A DNA stretch of 64,000 nucleotides from Cardiocondyla obscurior (Eukaryota > Arthropoda > Insecta > Hymenoptera > Formicidae). The stretch covers positions 248,001-312,000 of the forward strand of contig NC_091869.1 of NCBI RefSeq assembly GCF_019399895.1. The letters are read 5' to 3'. This document shows positions 25,521 through 39,200 of this stretch, one piece after another. The number at the start of each line of letters is the position of its first letter. Position 1 is the stretch's first letter. Position numbers and translations under genes: made by a program. The notes under the pieces are model-generated. The model made no database searches. It saw nothing but the letters and a program-made list of their open reading frames with translations, and was not told the DNA's origin.

Positions 25521-28500
25521 CTAAGTTTTCTGAATCACAGATTTCGCGTCTTGCGTTCTTACACTTTCGTTAACATTTGTGTTCGCTTCGTCGATCCGTG
25601 GCGGATCGACTGCGGTGTGACCACAGTTAGACCACAACGTTAGCACTTCTTGATTCGTCGGCTTCTTCTGTACCTTTGCTAGGATTCCTTCCTTCATTAG
25701 CCTTTTCTCCGACTCCGTCAGGCAGCCTTCTTCCATTCTGCTCTCTTTTCCGCGCTTTATTCGAAACTTTTTAAATAAACACAGCATGATAACACAGGAT
25801 ATTAATATACCCGATAAAGGCAGAATGTAAATGTACATTTTTATGTTGATGGCATGCTTATTTAGATACCAAAACGACGTTTGATTCAAAATCTCGCAGT
25901 CCCCAGTTTCGATAGTGATCGGATAGCTACCGGGGCCGTCGTCAGTGGCCACTCTGACCAAATATTTACCGCACGGTAAAGAAATCTGTGCCGATTCGCT
26001 GTCCGTTACCTGTAAAATTAGAATGGAACTTGATACCGATGTACGATTTTTTAATTAATTTAATTATCCGAGTTGGATATGTTTTCTAAACGTTATTTAT
26101 AAAATAAAATTTTATTCGTTACAATCGCCACAAAATCTTTAAATTATAATAATCAAAATGTTTGATTAAAAATTATTTAATTACCTGATTGCCCGTAATA
26201 CCGTCTCCTGTCTTTTCCTGCCAGGTAACGACGAAAGACGATTTGGCATGTTCCTTCTTTGCAGCTGAGTTTTCGAAAATGGTCTTAAAATAATTTAGGC
26301 TCTTTTTGCGTTGATTTTTTAATTGAATACGCCAGTCGTGCCACGTAATGTAAGCTTGATAGAGAGGACCGCCAGCTTTGAGCGATTGTAGTTTCGGCCT
26401 CCACTTTTCCCAACTGCAATAACGAAAATAATTTTATTAATAATATTTTTTTTTCTAATTTTAATTAAAACCAACTCTTTTAATCGAGATTAATCTCGTA
26501 TATAGGGTTTATCTCTGTTTAGACCGTTCGCGATTTTTATTTCAAGTTTCTTCTAAATGTTCTTACTGTGAAAATATCTACATGACGGCACATATGTTGA
26601 AGACGAGAAATTAATTACCTGTAGTGTTTGACCACGCCGTCGCTTGTGACGACGATGACCCAGCTGCCCGGTATCATAGTAAGCTGCTGTTTTGCATAGT
26701 AATAATTTTCTTCTTCCCATGCCCCCGCCGAATTCTTCGTCATTAGCACGGCGACGTCGTAATCGTCTACGTAGATAGTTTCGTTTTCTTCAGGTGCCGG
26801 CAGTTTGCTCGGCTCGTATTTCTCTTCTTCCATCTGGCGTATTTCAAAAAATGTACAGGCAGTTTTGCACCCTTGGCACTAAAAAAAAGAAAAAAAAGTA
26901 TGCGATAAAGAAATGCACCCGAGAAATGTACTATGTCTATTTTATATATTATTATATTAGCTTTTTTTTGTACATTATAATGAAAAAAAAATTATTATCT
27001 CAGATAACAATGACATTCTACTATATACGTATTAATAGAACTTCTTTTGGATAGTTATTTCTTATAATTGAATAACACTTTACAAATCTTAATTTTTTTT
27101 TTATAAAAAAAGTAAAATTGACAAAAAGAAATAGAAAGTATAGATTTTTTTTTTTCAAACATTTAAAAGAAGTCGGGGTTATTTTTTGTACTGGCGTGCT
27201 AGCATTATCTATGCGATTGGATCTCTCTGAAAAGTAGCAGGTAACCGTTTTTAAGGATCTTATCCTCTACGAGACTTTTTGTGCGAGATTTTTCGTTCTT
27301 TCCCGTAGAATCGAGAGTTATTCTTAAACGACAATCGAGATTTTCATCGCGCTTGGATGGACTTATACTCCCCCTCGCTTCGAGGCGTAATGAAGGACTA
27401 GAAAGATCGACCTAGATTACCTGCATACTCATAAAAGCCTCAGAAAGATGAAGCTATGATCAAAGATGACGATCTGAAACGGTGTGCGAATCCGCTTTAA
27501 GCAGATTAAAAAAGAAAGATAGCTCGGATATAAATGGAAATAATTTTTACTATTATAATTTTATAATACGTTATTCGTATTTTTTATCGTGACAATTATT
27601 ATATACAAAAATATTAAAAGCAAAATAGACGAATACTGTAACATGAAATAATTAAAGTGCCTGCAATGAGTAATTATATTATATTTTAATATAATAAGAA
27701 AAGTCGCTTCGTTTGGACGCTTCGTTTACTTACATCTTGATAACTTTGCTGAGCGCACGTGATGTATCGATCTATTTTCTCCAACGAATAGAGAACTTGA
27801 CAAGTATCCCAACACTGTAAAAAGAAATCTAAGTAAAAGTCTCGTTTAATTTTAAGGCAATGGATTTCTCAATAATTACGTCTTTTTCATATTCTTAATT
27901 TCTTTTCTTTTTCTTTTCTTAGTTTATAAAGTTTAAAAATTTTGAACTTAAGTTTTCGTTTAATTTAATTTTATTTTTAATTGAGAAGTCTAGACGGGAG
28001 ACTTTCAGGACGAAATAAAAAATCTTTCGCTGCATGCATCGGATGCATGAGAAGAAAGAGGAGTTTGAGAGAAAGAGAGGAAGAAAAGAGGGAGTTTGAT
28101 GCGCGAGGTAGGGCAGAATAAAAAACGTTGAATCGAGCGATTTAAGGAGAGAGGAAGAAGTAAGGGAAGAGGAAGAGGGCGAAACTCCGCAAAGAAGGTA
28201 GAAAAAGGGGGAACGGGGGAAAGGGGAGAGGAACTGAATTAGCTCCAACCTGTTCCGAGCACAACAGGCATCGTCGTTGTCGTTGTCTTCATATTTATTG
28301 GGGTACCGACTCTCGAGTGGACTCGCCCTGTTCCTAAATTCTTTTTCTCCCCCTTTTTTTTTTTTCTCACAGTCTATCTTTCTCCCTCACTTTTTTCCTC
28401 TCTCTCTTTTGATTCTCGATTACCCTTCTTCGTCGCGTACCCTTGCTAAGCCCGATTCTCCGCTTCGAAGAAACGAAAGGCCCCGTGGTTTCTCGCTAAT

Positions 28501-29652
28501 GACATTTCCCAAAAGCCATGTCGAGGTATTCCCTTGCTTTAAGCCGAAAGAAATTCGAGCTCCAAGGGATATATACGTTTTTTATATTATTGACGTGTTA
28601 TTAAATTTTTTATTTCGATGCTAATTACATTAAAAAAAATTTTAATTTAAAAAAATATACCGCACGCTTTATGGATTTGTTTCTAAGCAAAATAAAATAT
28701 CACGTATTTTGAATTGATATAATATTCAGTATGAATAATGTATTCGAAATACTTTTTCTTTTTTACTTTACTTTATATCGCACAACTCTTATTCATAATT
28801 AATTACATATTACGAATATTTTGACACAACGGAATTTTATTCTTATTAAATTACTCTTGGAATTGAAATAATTATATTAAATTGCGAAGAAAAATCTTTC
28901 CCCTTTTTTTCAACGTCACCATTAGTGAGTTTTTTTAAGAAGGAGAGGTGTCTAGCTGTATAGTGTTCGTTAAGGGTTTATTCCCGCCTTCTCTGCAGGC
29001 CATTATTCTAATGCGAGATCCCGCCTCGTTCCTTCGTCTCCGTATTCGTCACAGGGGCCCGTACATAAATTTGTATGCCGACCCCCTCCGTCTCGTGGGA
29101 CATTGAAATCGATGGATCTCCCGAAATTAATGGACACCCCCTTTAGCGTAAAGTGAGCAACGCCTTTGCGTTGTTGAACGTCTCCCTAACTATGATTCTC
29201 GCCCATATGTGCTCGGGGGTGGTGACCACACCTGGTGATTTTCTATGGTACTCTTTTCCCCATAAAATCCCAACCCGCCTAAAGATTCATCGGCAGATCT
29301 AACATTTATTCTATCACAAGTCTACGATAAATAATAAAATCGAATTCCGTGGGTTATTTTTCAATTTCATCTCTTTAAAATTCACTGTCGCGCGTACGAT
29401 CTTGTACCGAGTATTCGAAAATTCGTTAGGAAAGTACGTAGTCCGAGATGTATGTGTCTTAATTACCTCTCTGCAATGATTTATTTGCACGTCAGTTTTA
29501 TTAATCTTCCAACAATTGTCGACGTGATATCGTAGGCACATCGATCGGCACTGCGCGGTCTTGATAATCGGACCGAGATCCAGGTCGGCAGTCACCAGAG
29601 CCAAGGTCGCGCAGAATATCAGCGCCGGAAGCCATGCAATCTTGAGTCTCAT
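25521..29652 (-). CDS. Type I membrane protein, Cys-rich N-terminus, unrecognised
   Basis: Five exons join in frame: 29652-29467, 27814-27734, 26878-26619, 26413-26185 and 26009-25521, giving 414 aa. The start is the ATG at 29652; an in-frame TTG further up is not needed. Residues 1-22 are a signal peptide (ends LALVTA). Ten cysteines lie between residues 35 and 97 (CRSMC, CWDTC, CQGCKTAC), suggesting a disulfide-knotted module. The rest of the ectodomain (about 110-300) has Trp/Tyr-rich beta-like segments, including a possible fibronectin type III fold at about 253-291 (LPCGKYLVRVA). N-glycosylation sequons include NKT at 51 and NQT at 294. A single membrane span is at about 311-331, followed by a basic stop-transfer stretch and a cytoplasmic tail of about 80 residues. 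The Cys pattern followed by an FN3-like part loosely recalls anosmin, but I cannot name the family. A TATA box lies upstream. Confidence 0.85.
28021..28440. repeat. Purine tract facing pyrimidine tract in an intron
   Basis: Inside intron 1 of the membrane protein gene, about 28045-28245 is almost all A and G on the given strand. About 28330-28425 is almost all C and T. The halves are loosely complementary, separated by ordinary sequence. It is a low-complexity pair, not an element with clear ends. Confidence 0.6.
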
Positions 29653-29861
29653 CTTCGATAACAAAGAACTTTATTCCTCACTTTTTTTTTTCTTTCTTCC
29701 ACCAGAAAATTACAGTTATTACTTTTTTTCGATTAAAGTTGCAAGATATTTCACGATTTAATCGATAACAGCGTGCCGGCGGAGCGCGAGAGCCACGGAC
29801 GGTGGAGGCTTACGAACGAAATTTCGGTGCAACTGTGGTCCTTCGGGGTCTGAGACCTTCC

Positions 29862-29868
29862 TTATATA
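29862..29868 (-). promoter_or_regulatory. TATA box of the Cys-rich membrane protein gene
   Basis: The minus strand reads GGTTATATAAGGAAGG here, about 210 bases upstream of the ATG at 29652. Transcription starting about 30 bases downstream would give an unspliced 5' UTR near 180 bases. No other ATG-led gene lies between. Confidence 0.5.
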
Positions 29869-31848
29869 ACCACGCGTCTCCCACTGCGCGCTCCCTGGGT
29901 TTTTGGCCCTCCCTCCCCGTCCTTCCCGACTTACTGTGAAGAGCATCTCTCGTAATTATATGTCGTCGTCTCTCTCTCGGCATATGGTTTGCCCCGAGGT
30001 CTCAGTTCTGACCGAATTATTCAATCTTCATGAAATGTAGGCCAGTTTGTTGAAGGAATTGCGATACTATAAATATTTTTCATAACTTATATTAAAATAT
30101 TTTTCGCGAAACTAATTTTGTTTTTTTTCAACTTTAACAACCGATTATTCTAAATAATGATAATAATACGACTAACGGTTTCTACGATAGTGATTGATGA
30201 ATTAATTTCAAATAGAAAGCAGTTAATGGCTTTTCGTGAGAAATATTTTATGTGCTTTCCTTTAAAAGTTTTCTGCCAGCACAACGGCGAATACCGAACA
30301 AAAGAAAGATCATTAGTTTTCTATAAAAGTATTGAGTTTGAAATTCTATTATTTTTTTTTTTTTTTTTTTTTTTTTTAGATTAGATCTTTTTGACGTTTT
30401 TCACACGATATATAAAGATATTTATTATTTTTATAAATTTGCACATTGTTATGAATTATTTATAACATGTTGCTAATAATATTTTAAATAATGATAGGCT
30501 TCGTTTTTACGAATTTCTCGGAAGAGCGCGGTCACGCTTCAACCTTACCATTATGGTCACGAAATTTAAGCGCAATTAGGCGTGTTCCGCCTATCCAACA
30601 TCCGGGGTCCTTTGAGGAGTCTTAATGTACGAAAGAAGACGGAGTAGATCCCATGTGGATCCTTGAACGGAAACAGACGTACTCCGGATCGAATAACTGG
30701 GCCCACCCATCGAAGACGTTGATATCACTTTGAAAATTCGTTGCGTATTTTCCTTTCCCCTCGTTCGGTAAATCGTATATACGTAGGCTACGTATATACG
30801 TAGGCTGGCTCCGTCCATTCTCGCTATCGAAAGGGATAAGAGGGAATAAAAGAGGGAAAGGCAAACCGAGTAGAGGGCAGATTGTCCCGCGTACCTCGCC
30901 GGAAGCCGAGGTCTGTGGGTGCCGCGCGCTACGTCACAATGCACAGGATGTGTACAAATAAGGGTATTTGTCCGCGGCGGATGATTGTAGGGTGAAATAT
31001 ACGTGACGGTAAAAACGGAGGAACGTAAAAGCTAGGTTGCATCCCTCGCGCTTGTGCCGGACGGTGAAATAGAAAAGGGGCCCGGGCGATTCCATTCATC
31101 TAGAACGCATAGTTGAGGGGTGGTGCCCACGGATCGCGAAGGCTTTTTCAATGGACGCGAGAGTGACGTTTCATTGTGCGCCGCGCGCTTTTCTCACACC
31201 TGGACCAGGGCTTTGCGCTTCGCTCCGTTTCGCTTCGCTTCAACGTACGCACTAATATTATCTTAGCACACATTGCCTCGTACAGAACCGGAGGATGACA
31301 CGTGATTTATGCGGTGATTAATTAGCTTCCTAGTTTTCCATCAATAAGAACGACAATTAGAAATAATCGATTATCAAGCTGCTCCTTGATTTGCGTACGT
31401 ACATATTGCCTTTATATGCACATTAATCATTAGGCTTGTACCGTGAAATAATTTAAAGATTTAAACTTGCATCGTGTTAATTTTAATTGCGCTGTTTTCA
31501 CTTTTTTTTTACAGAATAATTTTTTGTTTATTTTAATACGTACTTTTCGTTGGTAATTAAAATTTTTCCGTCGTACTTTTATTAGGTTTTGGGTAAAAAT
31601 ATCTTCGAGAAAAAATACTATTGATTGAATTTTCTTTTATTCTAAAAATTTTATACATTAAAATTGAATGTATTTCTGGTAGATGTTCTACGAGTCTTTA
31701 CTAACACATCGGTGTAACAGTATTATATGGTGTTTATACGAAGAAAAAATAATCCGCGTCTGCAAAAAAAAAAAAATTATTATATTTTAATGTTTATGCA
31801 TAAATTTTATCTTGGTTATGTAAAGTGATTAAAGAAAGTATAGGCGTA
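29869..31848. other. Intergenic, no gene recognised
   Basis: It contains a long T run (about 30352-30377), a 17-bp direct repeat at 30774, and a GC-richer patch at about 30.9-31.25 kb with repeated CTTCGCT words. The last could be regulatory. The right end includes the 3' flank of the lipase gene, with a possible minus-strand AATAAA near 31635. The frames at 30591-30944 show no protein signature. Confidence 0.55.
30774..30807. repeat. 17-bp direct repeat, two copies
   Basis: CGTATATACGTAGGCT plus one base occurs at 30774-30790 and again at 30791-30807. The half CGTATATACG is itself palindromic. Confidence 0.85.
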
Positions 31849-33102
31849 TTACATATCTAATGCTGCGTATCCAATACCGATCTTATTAACTTTCGAGCAT
31901 CTATTTAATATAAATTGTAAATAAGAAGAACACGTTTTTGCAACGAATGTGGCAGGTCGACGTTTCAGTTTTGCATATATTTCAACTGACTTTTGATGAC
32001 TGCATAGATCTAGTAGCAACAGAATAACATTAATTAGAACAAATAGCAAATTAAGCCTATTTAATTTGTTTAATAATTATTTGCAACATGTTACGCAATT
32101 ATTATTAATATTAATAAATGTTTAATGATGAATAATATGCTGCAATCGCGTTAAAAATTAAATTGCAAGGGAGGTTGGCGCGTACAATTTTTTATTGAGT
32201 TACATTGATCATTATATTACCGGTATTGCTTAACGGCGGGCCAAAGAATTTGCAACCAGGTTGCGGACGAGTTCCACTATTTATATAATAATCCGCAGTT
32301 CCCGTTGATACCGGGGTGCCATATCCACCTTTGTCTGTGTGAATAACGTCAACCCACGTCGCGTCATTACGCGTAAGATAACATCCGGGAAGATAAAAAA
32401 GAGGATTTGCAGGATCCAATGCTACAGAAATGCAAATGTTACATTGAAGCATGCTTTAAAACTGTGAATAATATTCGTTGTATAAATTGTAATATTCTAA
32501 ACAAATTAAAAAAAAAAGACGCGCACACATTTTACAAACTAATATTGAAAAAAATTTAATTATATACCTGTAATACGGGGTATTCTAAAGACGTTGCATT
32601 TACCAGCAAAGCTAGCGATATGAGCGCCTAAGGAATGCCCGACAATGTAAATTTTCGAAATGTCCAGACCGCTATCTACGAGCAGCCTTATGCTTTGCGC
32701 GAATAAATTTCCTACTTTTTCGGCATTTCTGAAAACGGTTGCATAAGTGCCGTTAGAGTATTTACTCCAGTCAAGTAGCACGACATTGTCCGTTTTTCCG
32801 TAACAAAGCGCTAATGACGTAACCATTTCATTAATTCTTATTTCTAGCTGGTTATATAACGGGTTACGTAACAGGTCGTTCGTTTAATTTGCGAACGTTA
32901 TACCTCTCATCATTAGCTGAACATTCGAATCCTCCGGAAATTGCATGTATCCATAAACATAAAATATCGTCCGTTTATCATCGTCCAGCATATTAAGTAA
33001 CCTCTGCGGTACCGTGACGGGATAAGCGACCGTCGCGGAATCTTCGCTGTTGCTAAGAAGCGCGCGCTGATTATTATTACCAATTAGTCTTTGATTATTT
33101 TG
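31849..33102 (-). CDS. Insect neutral lipase / phospholipase A1 family, 5' end unresolved
   Basis: Exons 33102-32904, 32843-32568, 32421-32221 and 32009-31849 join in frame for about 278 residues to a TAA stop. The fold is the pancreatic-lipase type alpha/beta hydrolase. The nucleophile elbow is GHSLGAH, the Asp lies in ALDPANP, the conserved VDVIHTD and GTADYY follow, and the catalytic His lies in DLCSHQKS on the last exon. Such enzymes hydrolyse acylglycerols or phospholipids and are normally secreted (family knowledge). The usual HG near the oxyanion hole reads YGY here. The intron 32903-32844 is only 60 bases; its acceptor CTAG is the one that keeps the frame. The exon beginning at 33102 follows a CCACAG acceptor. 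The first exon with ATG and signal peptide was not found, and an in-frame TAA lies near 33146. The lipase lid and C-terminal beta-sheet domain are short or absent. Confidence 0.82.
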
Positions 33103-33196
33103 CTGTGGATACAAACCATTTATAATACAGAAAGTTGACACCAGACGCGAAGTTTAAATCCGGTTGATTACCTGAAAGTATAGCACAACGCGCACA

Positions 33197-33204
33197 TATT
33201 TATA
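33197..33204 (-). promoter_or_regulatory. Possible TATA box upstream of the lipase
   Basis: The minus strand reads CGTATAAATATG. Transcription from it would begin near 33170, but no suitable ATG with a signal peptide follows before the coding frame opens. Either the first exon is elsewhere and this is chance, or the start is unusual. Confidence 0.25.
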
Positions 33205-36200
33205 CGTGGCTCCAATGATTTTAAATTCGTGAAGTATATTATATATTTACAAGAGCACAATGATTCGCCGTGCATAATCTTTGTCGCGAAGAGTAATAAA
33301 ACGTACGTAACGCACGTACGTACTGGCGGTAACATTTTTAATGCGATTTTTAATCGAACAACTCGTTCGCGAACTCCGAGGAAACGGTTCTAATTTAGGT
33401 CTTGACTGAATCACTGAAAACGGCTTTCTACATGAACACTCGATTACAAGGCAATATATATGTATATATATGTACATACCTCTATACCACCTCCATATAA
33501 GTCAACTTGCGACATAAACCAAATTATATTATTTATTTAAGCGAAATGAAAGTAGGCATGTAATCGGGGTGTATTAAAGACACGTATATAATTATCTTTA
33601 TTCTATTTTTTTAATTTTTATTAATTAGATATTAATTAAATGCAATATTTTTTTTTTATTTTACGAAATAAATTTTGTTAGTTGTCTTTGTTTTGATTTG
33701 ATATCCGCGGTTTTAATATTTTTCAACGAAAAATTCTTTGCTACACATATATTGTAGAAATATTTTCTTAGGATTCGATAAGCCGATTGGTATACAGTCC
33801 CCCTTTTTTTTTTACTTGAAAAACACGAAGCAGCATTCATTAAATCGCATTCCATTATGAGTGTATGCGTGTTATACCTTACGAAGACCGATTGTTTATC
33901 GGCTCTGTAATCCACGAGTACAAAAGATTATTGCAGATCGTGCGATTTTCTGTGCGATTATGTCCATTTTCCAGGATTTTAGTTCTGTCCCGTAAAAGGC
34001 AGAACTTGTAAAACCTTCCTTTCTCGTTAGTCGCCTCTCTCGTCTTCGCTAATCGAGATTTTAGATTTTTATCTATCGCCTGTATTTTTACCGCAGCCTC
34101 TTTCTTTTGTACATTTTGCGGTTTCTTATCGCGTTTTACACAATCTCAGTTGCACAATACAGAATTTTAGATTTCTAGGACGTGAAACTTAACAATGAAA
34201 AATATTTCAGCAGTTTTATTTATTATTTATATTACATTTTTTATTGGTATTAATTTTATCGCGGCTTTTTAGGTGCAGAGTTATTTGAAACTCGAATAGA
34301 ATTAATACCCTGTAAATTCCGACAATTAGTTTCGAAGACAATGACTCAGGATATCGTTCGCGCACCATTTGTCGAACGATCGCAAAGGTCGTTGCCTGAC
34401 TAAGCGGAAAATTCAGGCCGATTCGTCCTGTCGTGGAAGGAAAGCGTAAGCTTTGAAAGGCAGTTTTCGCGTCAAATGTGGCAGTGACAAATTTTTATTG
34501 TAGTCGCCTCGGTTTCCTTTACTCTTCGATTTGTGCCGTCATGCGGAATAAGCTGCGGCGCAGGCATATTTCTCTAAACGACAGGTGATGGTGGAAGTCG
34601 CTATTGAGGAGCCTCGAATTTCAACTTTGCTACGGAGGTGGATTTTGGCGGGGATCGACGTAGCTATAGGGATGACAAATTCTCAAAAAGCAGAATTTAT
34701 GGCCCCATCCAGCCACTGGTGGGACATACCCGGGTCAAAAGCGTGATTGGAGAGTTTACGACTTTGTCGTGCAGCGAAATGGACTTTTCGTCTTTCTTTA
34801 CCTACCTTCCACTTCCGTTGTGTCATATTGTAAATGCTGCATTATGGCATATTACTACAGGAGATAGTATTATTAAGATTTACAGCTTTTCACTTTCAAG
34901 AGCACTGGCGTTCTTTTCAGAGCGAAAGAAAGAGGGAAACCCGTATCTTTTAATCTTTGAGAGAGAGGAGGAGAGAGAGAGATAGTGTTCAAATTGATAT
35001 TCACATAATATTTTTGAAACTCTTTTTAAACTCTCTTTTTCACAACTGTTTATACGAGTATGCTTCTTGTGAAATACGTTTTCGAGTAGTCTCATAAAAT
35101 ATTTTTTACTATTTTTTTTTTTTTGCTTCATAAATTAAAATCGGTTGTCTTTTCACGGAAATTAGGACAGTATTGTAAAAACTTTTTTGGATTCTTATTC
35201 GATGGTTTTGAAAATACGGAGGGACCAAGGTTTTCGATACGGTTAGTTAACAATGTGGTTTGCAGGCATGCGAATAAGAAATATCTCGTCGTTTGTTTCT
35301 TATATTTTATCTTTTCGAAGCAGAAATTATTTTTTTGCTATTTTATATAATATATTGCGTGTATGTATATCGCAAAAATATAAATTGTGAGCATAAAGCC
35401 ACATGCAAATTTCCAAATTGGTGAATGCACAAAAGAATAATGCGTTTCGTGTTCTTCGCCGTTAGTACGCTGCACGTCTCTTTTTCTTTTTCTTTCTCTC
35501 TCCTTCTATCTCTTTCATAATTGTAATACTTGGTCTTGCATGACAAAAGCGTCCACAAAAGGTAACACGGTTAATATTCGCACGCACGTGCATATGTATG
35601 TACACTGAAAGGCAGATATTACGTTTTCTGTGGCGACAGCGGTTAGCGTACGTAACTTTAGACGGCCGGCACTTCGCGGTACATACACACACGATTCGTA
35701 TCAGACTCGACGAACACTACGCTAACATAAGATCATCACGTACGGTAGCCGCCGTCGCTGCAGCGAACGCCATACCTGCTTTTCAATGCACAGTTGTATA
35801 TATCATGCATTTGAATGGAGTTACCATTTTGTGATGAAAAGAAGAATTGTTAGGTCGGCTGCCTAATCACCGCTGAAGGCACAAAAGTTTCAAAGACCAC
35901 GCAAACCGCGAACAGAATCTCTTGACATGGCGAAATATCGCAATATTTTTTTATTCTCTATTTTTATAAAAGATATGTAGTTACGATTTATACACGTAAT
36001 GAAATAATTTTTTGAAAATTAGTTGCATTAAGTAATTATCTTTTACGAAGGTTAAATATTTTTTTTATTCGAAGCATGTATCTAAAGGAATATATGCGTA
36101 ATACGTAAGTGAAATTTTTGTGTTGCAATATTTGAATCTTAAATTAAAAAATATTGCGATGGATACTCAAGTCAGGCCGAGCCTAGGAACCCCAGTAAAG

Positions 36201-39200
36201 CGTATATCAAGCCTAACCGCATTAAGGTTATACAGTAAAATTCGAAGCGGCGAAATTGGCCGGGACCTCATCGTACGATCATTATGCTTCTCCATCGTTT
36301 ACAACGTTCGTAATTCGTAAATAACAGTGTCGGTGGGAGCGCCGTGGCTCCGCGGGCGTTTAGCATATTTTATAGAGAAAAGGAACAAAAGAGAAAAGCG
36401 AAAAAATAGAATGCCGTTGAATGCGGGAGGGACGGAAATTAAATTCGGCAAGACGAGAGCCATGTGTAGATCCACAAGCGAGATTTTATTGAAATTACAT
36501 GTACAGAATATAAATGAGCTCAGGTCATAATTCAAAGCCATAATTATCATTGAAAACGAAATTTTATATTAAAAAAAAAAAAAAAAATTAATTATAAAGC
36601 GCCATAAATTAATCTAGTTATTTCTCCGGTTTAAAGTTGTACAATACATTAATTTTCGTAGAATTCTTTTTTGCGTAAGAAGCGGGATTGTGAAATAGCG
36701 TGAATCGTTGAAACGATCCGGAAAATTCAAGGCGACGTGTCCTGAAATTCTTACCTTCGTCCTTGTTTCGTCATGCTCGATCTAGAGACGCGCGTCGATC
36801 CATCATTTATGGAAGAGGAGCAGAAGTGTCCGGCGGTATCTAGGATATCGTCAAAGCCGGGGCTCCGTGTTTCGCTCGTGCGCTTTGTCTTTTTTGGAGA
36901 GAGACGATCTCGCGCGCGACCATATGGTCGCCGGCGGCGCAGGTCATTATTTTCTAGCAGGATTGCTCGAACGGAGGGATCCCAAAAAAGGGGAACGTCG
37001 AAAAGGGGGATCGGAGGCCCACCACGAAATTGCTCGAAAATTGCTCGGGCGCACCTCGCCCCGGCTTTTCGTTTTTCGGAGATAATTTTATGATCCGGGA
37101 TTTTTAATTTGAATTTCAATACGCAGTGGAGCGCACACGATCCTTCTTCTCTGTGCCCTATTCTTCCTGGAACGCGATACCGGCTGCCGCGATCAAAGTA
37201 TCGATTCGTTCGACGGACGTCAAGGGTATCTTTCGCTTAAATTATTTTCGTAATAAATCGGCCCATTATCCGAAATAGAATTTATTAACGTTACGTATTA
37301 AAAGTGTTTTGTAGAAACGTCGATAAAGCTTCATTAAATTTCGATATTAAATTAAGTGGACGCAAAACGTCGCGATGAGCTGTTACAGCGATATCCATAT
37401 AGTCTATAAATACATCACGTGTCGCAGATAAATCATTATTTTTTTTTATGCTGTAGCTTTACACTTTACTTCGATGTGCCAGCTACGTGATACATTGGTG
37501 GCATTTAGGATTTAATACACGTCACTTTTTCCTGATGTATTAAACTTTTTATTGACGCACCATTAAAGATCATGCCGCCAGCTATGCGAAGAGGGCTTGA
37601 AATACCATGACGGGAGATCGTATATACATAGAAAACTTAGCGGCGTTTTATAAGTGCGTTGTCGTGTAAACACTCTCGTCGGTTCGTTACTTCAAAGAGT
37701 GACTCGAAATTCTAAGTAGCCAGGCACTCCTCTCACCGTCGAGAGACCCTGTGCAGATTTTGGATTTTCAGTACGGGCCTTGCACGAATCTCGTCAGCCT
37801 GAAACGCTCTTGGAACGTTTACCCTGATTTGCATATTTTGTGAAACATGCAGCGGGGCTGAAACATAGCGCGTGCATCTAAAATGCAATCTCGAACAGAA
37901 TACCGCGGGCTTTACGATTATTACAATACTATTAAGCGACAAAACGTTTAATAAATACGCGCGCGTGAATAAGAATAGTTCATTACTTCTTGAATTAATT
38001 TCCTTTTGCGCACAATCGATAATTATGATAAGCTCATATTTAATATTCGGTTGCATCCGACCGCGTTTCCCTGGCACCCGCGTTCTATCGCTATCGTATT
38101 CGTCTCTCTTGGCTTTTCTTGGCTTTCGTAGCTGAACTCCGCCCGCTCTCATCGAATGTAAGTCGATTTTTTTTACCGAGGCGACAAACTTGCGAAAAAA
38201 GAATTTTCTATTGTAATATACACATATTCAAATATGATATAAAATAAAATAAAATAAAGTAAAAACTTAATAATAATTAAAATTTATAAAATAATAAAAA
38301 TACAGCTTAATTTTATTCTCGCTTAGGACGTGCCGTAATCGTGTAACAAATTTTTAAAGCAAATTAAAATTGCCCAGCTCGATTGCTTTCTTGTGCCCTC
38401 AATTCAATTTTTTTTTCTCTTCCGCGTTAACCTAGCCCTTTCTCATAAAATAGAGAACGATCAACCTTCTTTCCATTTTTTCAACATTTTTGGCGGACAA
38501 AGCCCCATGACGGAACTGTATTTTTTCCTCTAAAGATAAATCTGTTCGTGTGCCATATGTCGACTTGATCCTGGAAAATGTTTTCTGATTTCTCGCGTGC
38601 AACAGATGGCCGAGTCGGACGGTCCGTTCTATTCTTGAGGGATTTGGAAATCCTATGAGAGCAATTCTTTTTCGCCGACGTGTTGTGGCCACGAAAACTA
38701 GCATTTTATATACGTACATACATATATCAAATCATTGTTTATGAGTTTGTTTGTATGTATAATTAAAATAATCGAAGAATTAAAAAGACGTGTAACAATT
38801 AATACGAAAAACTTCGATATACAATACTGCGAATAAACTTTAATAATAGATTTTTTTTATATTTAAAATATAGATAGAAATGACACAACACATTGCTAAA
38901 AGAATGTGGGTGGGAAAAGACTGTCTTCTATTATAAATCATAAGGATGATTATGTTAAAATCTGCTAGGGTCGGCTCATTAGTTCGCGAAATATCATCCG
39001 GTTTCTTTTTTTTTTTTTCGTTTTCTTAAAGCTATCTAGTCGAGAGCGTGGGGAAAAAAAAAGATGAGACGAGATGAACGGCGTAGAAAACAATTTGAAC
39101 ATTCCATTTGAGATTCGGGTAGTGCCTTAATTAGTCCCACCGCAGTAGATTACCAGTCAGTAATTCGGCAATTACGATGTGGTGATTATTCAACCTGCTG

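Noticed and set aside
29653..29664. Upstream TTG as start of the Cys-rich membrane protein
   Set aside because: A normal ATG at 29652 directly precedes a good signal peptide, so a non-ATG start is unnecessary.
36751..37119. Overlapping frames on both strands (Arg/Ser-rich)
   Set aside because: Simultaneous open frames on opposite strands in GC-rich DNA are expected without coding. No start context or exon chain supports either.
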